A stretch of 64,000 nucleotides of DNA, from contig JACVRA010000174.1 in NCBI GenBank assembly GCA_019828545.1, forward strand, positions 186,001 through 250,000, written 5' to 3'. Below the pieces are notes generated by a model. It saw only the letters and a list, made by a program, of their open reading frames with translations. It made no database searches and had not been told where the DNA came from. This DNA is from Paracamarosporium sp. OC-R06-R3 (Eukaryota; Ascomycota; Dothideomycetes; Pleosporales; Didymosphaeriaceae). Positions 54,044-64,000 of this stretch are shown piece by piece. The position numbers and the translations under genes were made by a program. How positions within the stretch are numbered: position 1 is the first letter of the stretch; the number at the start of each line of letters is the position of its first letter.

Positions 54044-56223
54044 CGCAGGAGGTATAAACAATCTCTCAATATGAGGTCCTGAACCTGTACGATGCAGCTG
54101 AAAATATATCAAATCGCGATGCATATTTTACTGTGGCTATGATTTGTCGATCCGATCAGCTCGCGTGACAATTCCTTGCGCCTTCAACGCCACGTTCAAA
54201 CATCTTGATCGCATTTGGACTGTTGTTCTTGAAGCTAGAAGATGCTTGATCCATGAGGAGTTCAGAGATCTGAAGTAGCTAGAGTCCTCTGTGAATCATG
54301 GAACTTAAGCAATGAAGACGCATCCACAGATTCTGGTATATGTGAAATGTCAACCAGTTCTAGTAGTTCTCTCCGGTGGTGTAAGTATTCTATTAGAGAC
54401 AGCCTTCAATGTGTACCTGGAAAATGGATCAGCAATCTGGCCTCGAAAGCTGAGACTAATCATAGTGTTACTTTGACAGCTGGTCGGAGAGTTTCTCCAA
54501 ACACTGGGCCGAAGCGATACTAGTATAGCTGCCTTTCCGCCCAGCCACTGGTTCTGGCGGTCACGAGGCGACAGCCGGGCGAACAAATACGTCGAACGAT
54601 AGTTCAAACTTTCTTTGCGAAGGCTGGTAAAATGGCGAAACTGGACGTGTATGATGACGTACCGCCAGACTGGTATTCGTGTAGGATCATGTTACTGCAT
54701 TCATATCTGTTACTCAAGGCCATACTAGATAAGCAGGGCGGATATTCCCTTGATCCTAGCGCAACCGTCTGCAGCATGTCCAATGTTCACCCATCGCAGA
54801 CCCACTAGCTTCATCTGATTCTCCCCTTCCTTGTGACATCTTGTCTTCAAACCTTTGATGGTCCTCGGACTGCAATTGCCGAATCATCTCCACACACACT
54901 CAACTATCACATCTACCTAATCGGTATTGCCCGAAACAACTGTTCTTCTTATCCGTCGATCTCAAGTATTAGCCGGAGCATGGTGAGCTTGGGTACTTAT
55001 GATTCACCCGCTTGCGCCAATAGGGTTTGAATCCTGCGCATCCGGGTTTTCCATATGACACTCACCTTTGTACTTATTATGTTCGTAGTAAAGTCTTCTT
55101 AGCTGCTACTTTCTCACTCGGACTCGTAGAACAATGAGTGCGACTGTGCCACGAACGCGCAGAAATCGTCTTTAAGATGCACAGATAGCAAAGCCAGCGA
55201 CTAGACTCACGTCCAACTTCATACCTCTTATCATGTGGTTTTATCAGTGAACGTGAGGGGTGCTAACGCGACAACGGTTGCGATAGCCCTACTAGCGAGA
55301 TCCCGCGTCATTCCTATTCTGGACGAACCCCACTCGCGAACCAGCGGCGAACAACCCCAATCCTATGTTCTCATGTCCTTTTGATTTCATCAACATCGAA
55401 TTTTGTCGAGATCGGTCCACTCTTGCATACGCGCTGTCTCAATACAGTCTCGGAGCATTGCTCGATTGATGCGCAGCACCGCGTTCTTGGCTTGTCTCAT
55501 CCTGATCTGAAACACGTCCTCACATTCTACCTCCTGGGACACACAACTTCTGGGGTGGTTTTGCGCACAGCTCCATTATCGGAGTTGAGAATTAGGACAT
55601 ATAGCAAAGTTAGCCTCACTACGGAGGATGTTCTTGTCGTCCTGCAGCCACATTTGGCAGCTCAATGCTTTCAGTTTTCTCGAAAGGCATTTTCGTGAGT
55701 TTAGACAGGCTTGCGTGGATCCTTTCCTCAGGAATGTTCGAAATCAGTCTCGGTTTCTGTCTGAGGCTCACAAGGACCCACCCCCACTGGACGTCATTTG
55801 CTGGGATCCTTTCGCGCCTCCCCGTGCTTGAAATGATCGCTACTAACAGGCCATCACCCTGGATCGATCAATGCGCGGTCTACTAGCCAGGGGTTTTTCC
55901 AGGATTCCCCACGGCTCGGGACCTCATCATCCAGCCGCTAAGGTTCAGCCTACAAGAATATGAGTACGGCTCAGGCACCTTTCTAACGTCCCAGGCTCTA
56001 TCGACAGGTGCGCACAATGAGGCGGGGAAAGTAAGTTGACGCTGTAAGATGACATTATTAGACTAGATATACCCCCTCACGGCTTTTTCTACACTCTTTT
56101 GTTCGGCTATTCACCGTTCGCTCGCTTTTCCAAGAGTTGATCTCTGCACATCATATTAATGTTCTAATATTGTCTATCCTTTGCAAAGTTGATCCTCGCT
56201 ACTTCATTACAATAATAGCCGCC
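54044..56223. other. Gene-poor interval, 2.2 kb
   Basis: No gene I can support. Short frames are scattered on both strands without domain or splice support. A T-arm-like sequence near 55015-55040 does not fold into a tRNA. The right end is the promoter of the next gene. Confidence 0.55.
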
Positions 56224-58048
56224 ATGGCGCAAACCCTTTCCTTTTCACCACTGGCCTTGGAGCTTCCTAGCTCTCGCATGAGCGTTGACTTCTCAACGTT
56301 TACGGCGTCCAACCCGAGAGAGCAAGATCCAGCGTCGGGAAAATCACAATCGTCTCTTCACGCACCGAGATCAATCACACGCAAACCCGTAGCGCGACCG
56401 ATTGCCCTAACGGACGTTCGAGAAGAACCGGAACATCTCGACAAATCGTCTTCACAGAAATCGCGAAGATGGGGATGGACTCGACAACAACTCTCTAGCA
56501 GAGAATCTCCAGTCACTGTGCTGTCAAGGACCAACTCCAACGCGTCCACATCTTCATCCAATTCGGTAGCATCGACAGCGGTGTCGTCGGTCTTTTCTCG
56601 CAACCAATCGATTTCCACTGCTCGCACGTCACTCTCTTCAGTCGAGTACAGTGAATCTCCTTCTCGGAAGGCACCTGCAAAACAACGAGTGAATCTATCC
56701 TCGCTACCTTTATCGCTACTCGAGTCTATATTGGCATACGCATTATGTCTTCCATTGACAGTGGCCGTTGGACCACAATGCTCCGAGCACCGGCATATGC
56801 AGTACCGTTACCACCGCGCCGGGCTAGATTACATCGACATTCAGTTGATCCGAAAGCATCCACTGTTCCTTGTGTCCCATCACATCCGTGACGTTGCACT
56901 AGATGTCTTCCACCAGAAGTGCGACTTCGTCGTCGATATGCACAGGATCTACCACACAAAAGTTTCTTCGACTGTCAACGACAACTTAAAGACATACGAG
57001 AAGTTTTGGATTACCGAAAAGCCACCGAAGATGGTCACGGATACTTTGTGCAATCTTTCGAGATTAAACCTCCGCCTTCCGGTCCCGAGTTGTGAGAACG
57101 GTGGCCATCGGGGACGCGATGAGGACGACTGGATGGACGGTAGCGACGGACAGGGGGGCGGGAACTGGAAAATCAAAAGTATGAAACGGGAACAAGGAGA
57201 TGCAGCACGCATCCTGCGCTGTCTAGATTCTGTGATGAAGCTGGTGATGGTAGATCCTTCGACAGTGGAATCGCGCGGACGAACAGCGAACTTATCGCGA
57301 AGCAGCTCGCTGAAGCGAAGCCTTTCGCGTGCGAGGAGCAAGAGTCGTGGCCGTCACTCTGAAGGTCGCAGCGATTCTAAGCAAACCATCGACGACGAAC
57401 ATAAGCGACGACTGAAACGACTCGAAGTAACTCTAGTCAAGAAGAACTCTCATGTAATGGTCTTGCCGGAGACGCTTGGCCTAATCAAGCTTCTGCGCTC
57501 TGTCCCAGTCAACGGCTTCACGAAGTACTTCTTTGAGTTGGAAGAGCAGCAAGTTCTCTGGGCAACTAAACATCGGAAGAGGTGGAAGGGATTCGAGCCC
57601 GATGGGACGAGGTTGCTTGATGGTATATATAAGGCACCTATCCACTTGTGGCTTTGTTTACTAACTCTATTTAGATCTACAGAACCTCACCATCGCTGAC
57701 AAACCTATCGAACCTATCCGCACCCCTACCCAGTTCAAGTTTGTCAAGGTTGACGGAACTGGAAAACTCCAACTCTCTAGTACACCTATAATTGTACTGG
57801 AGCGACCCAATTCTAAAGAAGAGGACATCTCCGTGTCTCAAACCCCAGCTGCACGGCGCTTGGGCTTACCTTGGGTACGTAAGAAGGCTCACGCACGGAA
57901 GAACAGCAACGACAGCTTTGCGATCATGATCGATCAGGGCAAGGAAAAGGTGGGAACCAGCGGCACAGTAACGTCAGGACGTAACAATCCGCCTTCGGTT
58001 GATGAGCTTCGGAAGATTGCTGAGGATATCAAGAACGGACTATATTGA
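56224..58048 (+). CDS. Conserved fungal protein, Ser-rich N-terminus, basic linker
   Basis: 590 aa from exons 56224-57622 and 57675-58048. The start is chosen because GCCGCCATGG is an excellent initiation context; the open frame itself extends upstream. Residues 1-160 are Ser-rich and probably disordered. Residues about 165-270 are globular (NLSSLPLSLLESILAYALCL, YIDIQLIRKHPLFLVSHHIR, ALDVFHQKCDF), somewhat F-box-like in hydrophobic spacing but not a confident F-box. A later segment has RSSSLKRSLSRARSKSRGR, an SR-like basic patch and possible nuclear signal. The second exon ends VDELRKIAEDIKNGLY. No enzyme motif. Confidence 0.8.
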
Positions 58049-58422
58049 TAACGACATGTCATGTTTTAGGCCCAAGGTGGTTTCTTCGCTTATATGTATA
58101 TTGGTAGATTTAGTATAAATAACAGAGTGCTGGACACTCTTCATGACTTTGGACTACATATCGCCTTCGCTCTAACTTCCTCGTGAGATCATATTCCCGG
58201 TGCACACCCTAAGTCCCCCTTACAAAAACTGACAACCAATACACAAGCCAGACAAGAGACCGTATCCCAGACTTATTCACGAGAGATCCTCCAAACCCAA
58301 AACCTGACCAGCTCATTACTAATCTTCGCATACCACTAAGCACCGCTCAGCCCATCACCCTAGATCTCACGCACCTTAGCGATATTTTCAAGACAGCACG
58401 AAGTAAGACGTACCTACACATC
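58049..58422. other. Intergenic, convergent 3' ends
   Basis: Contains 3' flanks of the preceding plus-strand gene and the following minus-strand small Cys-rich gene. Nothing else seen. Confidence 0.5.
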
Positions 58423-58638
58423 TCAAGCAGCCGGACCAGCATAGCCACTCTGTCGCTGCGACTTGCATATTCTGCACAACCCAGCCCTATCTTTCGGATT
58501 CTCCCAGATCTGTACCGCCTTCCTATCCCACACATTCGAGCAGCCGCGGGGCTTTCCATCAGGACCTTTGCACTTGACCAATTTGGTGAACTCCTCGTCT
58601 CCGCATTCGGGGTAGAAGACTTTGTACTGGAAACACAT
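58423..58638 (-). CDS. Small Cys-rich protein, paralog 1
   Basis: 71 aa, starts MCFQYKVFYPECG and carries Cys at positions about 2, 12, 23, 33, 55 and 58 (CRIC near the end). The CxxC pair and spaced cysteines suggest a zinc-binding intracellular mini-protein; there is no signal peptide. It shares the opening pattern MCxxxxxxYxxCG with the next gene on the same strand. Function unknown. A splice at the 3' end changing the last residues is possible. Confidence 0.65.
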   Translation of the reverse strand: MCFQYKVFYPECGDEEFTKLVKCKGPDGKPRGCSNVWDRKAVQIWENPKDRAGLCRICKSQRQSGYAGPAA

Positions 58639-59470
58639 GGTGTGGGCGTTCGAACGAATACTGTAGAGCTGGGTAGTCTACGACAGCCGGTCCACGAGCA
58701 ATTTATAAACGTCTGGGAATGTGGCGGGCTTGGAAGCTGTTGTGTCTTGTGCGCGTGATTGACTTGAAGTTTGCTAGTGAGTATATATAGTTTGTTTGTA
58801 CATTGGAGCGGGAGCTATTAATTGCGTGTTGTGCGCGATGCGTAACGTACTACTTTCGTCCGTGTGACTCTATCGCGAGCTTAATTGCCACAGCTGTGGT
58901 CTATGGAATTGATGACGCTTCACAATGTTATAGTCGTATATGATGCTGAACACAACGGAATAGGTGATGCCACTTTGAGGCTACGACTGAACTGGCTGAT
59001 TGGCTTGTGATATGAAGCCGGTTCGGCATTGACGGAGGATCTAGAAAGGTCAGGAGATGTATGTTCGATTTTGGCGATGCCACACAAATAGCCTACCGGC
59101 GAGTTGGCCTTGTCAAGAAAAAACTACCGTTGAGGTTCCACGATTTTTCTGAAGGCTTCCGCTTCTCGGTACTACTTCAACAACTAAGCGTGACGCTGTT
59201 GGCCTTCACGATATTTTAGTGGTCCTAGTTGATGGAACTATCAAATGATAGTCGAGGAATAGTAATCGAACAAACTAGCCAAAGACAATTTCATGGTGTG
59301 TTGTCAAAGGTTTCATTGTGGATAGTCACCACGTCACGTGCCAAAAGATTCCCATATCAACCACACTTTCTAGATTGCTAAACACGACAGTGTAAAGTGC
59401 TAGCACAGACAGGCCTCTCACACCCGTCCCACCACTTCCCTCCCACACAAACGTTCGAATCCCCATCCCC
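58639..59470. other. Intergenic between the Cys-rich paralogs
   Basis: 832 bp, promoter of paralog 1 and 3' flank of paralog 2. No gene supported. Confidence 0.5.
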
Positions 59471-59659
59471 TCAAGTCGCCGATCCTCCCCACAACTCAGA
59501 ATAGTCCCTACACATGTCACAAATTCCCCGCCTCGCCCTGGCCCACTGCACAGGAGGATTGAACATGAGTATGCACCCTCCTCGGCGACATGTCTGAAGG
59601 TATCCTTGAGGGTCTTCATGCCCGCAGCCCTGGTAACGCCATAACACGCGGTGGCACAT
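59471..59659 (-). CDS. Small Cys-rich protein, paralog 2
   Basis: 62 aa, starts MCHRVLWRYQGCGHED and has CRRGGC and CDMC further on. The MCxxxxxxYxxCGxE opening and the C-terminal CxxC mirror the 58423-58638 protein, so the two are probably old tandem duplicates. No signal peptide. An overlapping frame on the same strand (59326-59619) looks less protein-like. Function unknown. Confidence 0.6.
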   Translation of the reverse strand: MCHRVLWRYQGCGHEDPQGYLQTCRRGGCILMFNPPVQWARARRGICDMCRDYSELWGGSAT

Positions 59660-60542
59660 CGTGGTGTAAAGTTTGAAAATTTGGTTGGTAGTTTTGCGTT
59701 GGAATGTAGTGTTGAAGTTTTGTGTGTATAGGTAGGGAGGGAGGGGTAGCGGAGGTTATGGGGGGTTTATATGCGTGCTGGCACTCGACGTGGGAGGGGG
59801 GAACTAACGTGTCAGGCATGCTTGGATGAAGCAAGGGATGGGCACCGTGCGAGCGGTCATCCATACCAGCGAGCCAGATTCGGAAGTCTTTCAGGCGCTG
59901 CACTTGTCATGCTGTCTGGTTACGATCAGAGAGGACTACATACTCATTGTACGCAGCATCTGCCCTTCCCAGCACCACGGCTTCAACCTTGACTCCATAA
60001 TCTCCCTCAGAACAGCACCAAACAGCACCAAACAGCACCAAACAGCACCAAACAGCACCAAACAGCACCAAACAGCAATGTGATTCAATCCATGTCAATT
60101 CAATCGTTGCTTATTCTTTGTGAAAGAAAAAGAAAGATAAAAACACGCATGTATACAATAACGTATATGCAACCATGAATTCATTTCATTCCGCATCCAT
60201 ATGTATGCCCCTTCCTTTTCCTTTCCGTTGCCGAGCCTACCCGTATATCTATCCAATTCAATTCAATCCAATCATGGTGGTAAGTACCCACCCGACTGTT
60301 CGCTAGCCAAAAGTGCTGTCTGCGTGATGCAAATGCAAATGCAAGTCTATACAAGAAAATGAGAAGAAAACTGGGAATGGTATACGAATGAAGCATGCAT
60401 GTACCTCGGACTATGTCGGAAGATGGGTTGCGAGCGAGGAAGAAGAGCGCTGAGGAAAACATGTATACAAAATGTAAACCGAGAATGGGGACGAGGATGA
60501 GGATGGTAGAGACGGAGGAGGAGGCAAGGGAGGGAGAGACTA
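59660..60542. other. Intergenic with minisatellite
   Basis: Promoter of the Cys-rich paralog 2 and 3' flank of the LRR gene. Contains a 10-bp tandem repeat (separate entry). No gene supported. Confidence 0.55.
60011..60077. repeat. 10-bp tandem repeat (AACAGCACCA)n
   Basis: Six perfect AACAGCACCA units from 60011 to 60070 and a partial seventh to 60077. Perfect identity of all units suggests active slippage. Confidence 0.95.
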
Positions 60543-63500
60543 CTAGCTCGGGAGCCGCGGTCTCGTCCAGAGGTTGAAGTTCTCTGAGAACGACATCTCT
60601 ATTTCCTTCTCCAGCGAGCTGCGAGTATCCCGCGCAGCAGGTGGTGGTGAGGTAGTGCCAAGCTGGAGGTCCTTCTCTGCTGTTGGCGTGGAATCGATCT
60701 GCACTTTTTCCACGAGCTTGCCGAGACTAGTCGCTGTGTCGGGTCTCTCGAATTCTTCGTCGTCAACGTCCAGGGCGGTTGGGATGCCGTTGGCGAGGTT
60801 GTAGTTGCGCTGTAGGTATTGCTGGAGGCGGTATTCCTGCCGCTCCCAGCTCTCGTCTACTAGGCTGAGTGCAGCTTTGATGTCTTGATCTGATAGGCCC
60901 ATGGGTAGTGTCTTCTCTTTTGTTGTTCGCCCATGCACCTTGTTTGCGAACTTTTGACGAACAGATGGTGATCTTCTATGTGCTCCGGTCTGTCCTTGGG
61001 CTGAAGCCTCGTCTCTTAGCTGCTTGACTTGGTCTTCTGTAGTCTTGAGGGCGAGCTGTCTACTCTCGTTCATGGAAGGGAGATGCAAGAGTGTAGTATT
61101 GCGATGCAGTGCGTTCACAAGGTCTGTAAAGCCTTGAAGTGGAATACCGTTGTTCTCGCAGTAGAGCTGCTCTAGCGTTGTATTGACTTTGAGAACGTCG
61201 GCTAAGGTGTTGGCGCCTTGGAGGCCAAGTTTTTGATCTATAAGTGGTTAATTATGGATCTTGGATTCGTAAAATTAACCATAATGTGAGAGGTTACCTA
61301 CATCTGATCAGCAGAATCCGCAGAGTGCGGTTTCTCTGCAATCCTCGCAGCGCACGGTTGATGCCGACACCTAACTTGGTCGTCTCGAGTCGAGAATCCT
61401 CACCCGACATATCAAGCCACTCAAGCGTCCTATTATCGGAGAACATCCGCTCGAGCGCCTGGCAAGTCTCTTCGGAGGCATCGCTGGGTAATGAAGCGCG
61501 GGAAATATCAAGTTGACGGATCGTGTTGTTTCGAGCAAAGGCAAGGATTAATTGTCGAAAGTCCTCTTCTCTTTCGAATTCGACTAAACGTATGGTTAAG
61601 CTCGATGGTGCTACGCCTTCCGAGATAGCATTCGTAAGCTCTCTGAGACCATGCTCTATGTTGTTCTCGCTAGCATCAAAGTGGAGTTCACGGGCTTTCC
61701 CAGGGGTTTCGTTCATTGATCGTAGCAAAAATGCGACTGATTCTCCAGTAAGGTAGCAATGGTCTAATCGAAGCTCTCGAAGCGCTGCTGACTGCTTGTA
61801 GTTGACGAGGTAGCTGAAAGTATGATTAGTAAAGAGAACCAATAAACCATCAGAAGCATCATGAGCTTCCTGACTAGATTGAGAGGCGATAAGAAATGAC
61901 TTTATGAGTAGATTTCGGCCGCTGTAGGCTTACAAATGGCCAAGATGATACTTCCGTAGCATTTGAAAGAAGGTAATGGAGCTTACCTTGCTATGGCGTC
62001 GACAGTTGCTTTGTTCAACGAGGTTCCGCTGAATATCAACTCTTGTAGTCTCCATGCTTGGAAAGTCTCAAGCGTGATAAGAGGCTCATCACCGGAAGTT
62101 CGCGCGACGTTGGAAAGATTAAGCTTAGTGAGGTACCCAAAGACTCCAATTTGAGAGTCGAATATCGTAGGAGAAAGTCGGAAGGGGTTCGAAGAAAGGT
62201 TCAGAGCTTCCAAAGTGTTCTCCTGAGGTCGAAGAGCATCCAAGATAAGGGAAAGAGTCCGATCTGTGAGCCCGCAACCGCTCAATTCCAAGGCACGAAG
62301 GTGGCACGATCGTTCAACAGCTGCAGCCACCAAATAGTCGAGGTCTGTTTCCCCGAGTTGGATATCGTTCAATGCAATCCAATCCACGTTAGTCGACTGA
62401 TATTTACAGAGTGGAAATAATGCCTCGACGATACCGCAGCCGACATCTCTTACTTTGGCCGTCGAAACTAGGTGATCCCTTGGCTTCCTAGAAATACATC
62501 CAGAAAAGTCTAGCCGTCTGAGCTTCCGGCTTGTTACAGCCAAGGCTCTGATTTCTTGCACGAGCAAGCACGATCGCCCAAGTTCCTCAACGTCTAAACG
62601 CAGTACTGTTCCCCGTTTAGTCTTGGTACAAACATGATCGTCACCAAGGTCGTCCATTAAGCCATTCAGGCCGTCCAGGGAAACGCCCTTGAATGAGATG
62701 CCGCCAAAATTCTCGTTATATCGTAACGAACGCATCACAGCGAGAAGCTCAAGCTCCGTATAGTGGGCTCGACGTAAACCGACAGGCCGTAGTAATTCGA
62801 ACCGGGGATGATCCTCGGATGGATATGTGATTTGATAGCGAATGTTCTCCGGCTTTATACTGTATGCAACGCAGTATCCAATGAGCGTCTTGTCTAGACT
62901 GTCCTGGCTGATCCCGTGCGGGCTGGCTTGTCGCAAAATCTGATGTTTTACAGGGTCGGGAACGATGAACTGGTACGGGCGTGATTCCCACTCAGGCCTC
63001 AAATTCTCCTCCACGTATCGTAAACGCACAGCAATATCATGAGAAGCGAGCGATGCTAGATGAAGTACTTTTGGTCGTTGTAGGGGTGTCCGAAAGGTAA
63101 GTTCGAAAGTATCATCAAGCTCGCTAACGCGCAGCTCTGTGATGGTGAGAATGCCATACGACGACTGTGTGTTGTTTGATAACAGCGAAGGACTCGATGC
63201 CCGTTGAGATTGTGGTTTGAAAAGGGGTATCAAATGGACTTTGTGAACGCCAATTGCGAGGAAACAAACGGATGCGAGTGCTTTAGGGAGGTCTTCTGAC
63301 GATGCTCGAGAGCTGCTTTTGCCATGTGGGCGTTGCACGACCTTGTAAATGGCGTAATGCGGAGGAACATAATCCCGCTCAGCTTCCACAACACGCGCAG
63401 CTAGATGAGAGTTGTAGGCCGAGAGCGGATTGGAATCCGCGAGTCTGTTGTTGTTAGCTGTTTCGCGAATCTTTACGAGCCATGCGTGCATCTCGTCTGG

Positions 63501-64000
63501 GTCCCCAAATTGAAGAGTCATAGATGATGCCTGGTTGGTCTCGTCATCCAGGTAGAATACCTCAAACGCAAAATGAGGTCTTCCATCGTCCTGGTGGAAT
63601 ACTGCTACAATCTGGCGGAGAGGAATGCCCTGGTCACGGTCACCGGATTGATCTGATGCCAGCGACTGGAGATCGTGGGACGATCCAAATGACGGGCTCT
63701 GACTATGCCGGTATGAGGATATGCGCTTGTACGTGGAAGATGTACTGCTCTTGTCAGTTTCAGTACTGGATGAAGCAGGAACAAACCAATCGACATTTCC
63801 AAAGTGGTCAACAGCGAAATTGATTATCTCGCAAGTTAGTTCGAGACATCTCATCCACAGCGTCCAGTTTGAGAATGCCATATATTTCCATGCTGATTCC
63901 GAGGGTTGCGCTGCAAGGAGACATACATAGGAAAGGCTTCGGCAGCTTTCTGGTAGTTTTTGAATCGCATCAGATTCGTCTCTGTGAGCACAAGGTACTC
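60543..64000 (-). CDS. PH-like and leucine-rich-repeat protein (5' partial)
   Basis: The 5' end lies beyond the right edge. Exons inferred: >64000-63927, 63765-61987, 61813-61302 and 61237-60543, phases consistent. The edge exon reads EYLVLTETNLMRFKNYQKAA, typical of a PH strand. The next exon completes a PH-like part (IPLRQIVAVFHQDD, MTLQFGDPDEMHAWLVKI). Then a second globular stretch and a leucine-rich-repeat block: LRRLDFSGC, LRALELSGCGL, LEALNLSSNPF, LTKLNLSN, LRELRLDHC, LEWLDMSGED, LEQLYCENNGI. After the repeats is a charged, helical, then disordered tail ending LWTRPRLPS. The layout resembles CARMIL-like PH-LRR scaffolds, but homology is not certain. Probably cytoplasmic or membrane-associated. 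Confidence 0.82.

Noticed and set aside
54985..55045. Possible tRNA: GGGTTTGAATCC resembles a T-arm
   Set aside because: The flanking bases do not form a five-pair T stem, and no upstream acceptor, D or anticodon arm pairs with it.
59111..59135. AAAAACTACCGT shared with the CWC2-promoter repeat
   Set aside because: Only about 12 bases match and flanks differ; expected occasionally by chance in a window of this size.

Overview
The window is nuclear DNA of a filamentous ascomycete, most likely a dothideomycete (class is my inference). Genes are close together on both strands. Coding regions are broken by short introns (mostly 48-80 nt) with GT(A/R)NGT donors, CTAAC/CTGAC branch points and YAG acceptors. 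The families are fungal: Zn2Cys6 regulators, RTA1, an AVT1-type transporter, NTA1, an AtuA-like/DUF4387 fusion and a CWC2 splicing factor. No bacterial operon, virus, complete transposon, CRISPR array, rRNA or convincing tRNA was seen. Exon boundaries were worked out by hand from splice signals, reading-frame phase and family conservation. There is no transcript evidence.

Layout. 0-20 kb is dense and mostly housekeeping: myosin V (5' end outside the window), a ZUFSP/Mug105-type deubiquitinase, a conserved unknown with an in-frame stop, CWC2, an SDR, an AVT1-like vacuolar transporter, eRF1 (divergent from AVT1), prephenate dehydratase and TIM8. 20-36 kb is more accessory: a diverged tandem repeat of about 175 bp, an AtuA-like/DUF4387 fusion converging on a Zn2Cys6 regulator, a secreted intradiol dioxygenase, a TPR-SET protein, an RTA1 membrane protein, a GNAT and a regulator-like protein without a visible DNA-binding domain. 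36.8-39.1 kb has no gene I can support.

39-54 kb holds a secreted Pro/Gly/Ser-rich repeat protein with internal dibasic sites, RPL39, NTA1 divergent from COQ8, an MFS permease divergent from a 2-oxoglutarate oxygenase, an odd RPB12/RPC10-like zinc-ribbon protein, and a small conserved protein with a probable GC-AG intron. 54.0-56.2 kb is empty. 56-64 kb has a disordered/basic protein, two small Cys-rich paralogs, a 10-bp minisatellite and a PH-LRR protein that runs off the right edge.

Best leads: the secreted repeat protein (39136-40287), which looks like a kexin-processed peptide precursor with three modules that each begin Gln-Glu-Ser-Gly; the extended RPB12-like protein with an altered zinc-ribbon knuckle (52034-52760); and the single TAG between two open, conserved-looking halves (7199-8650).
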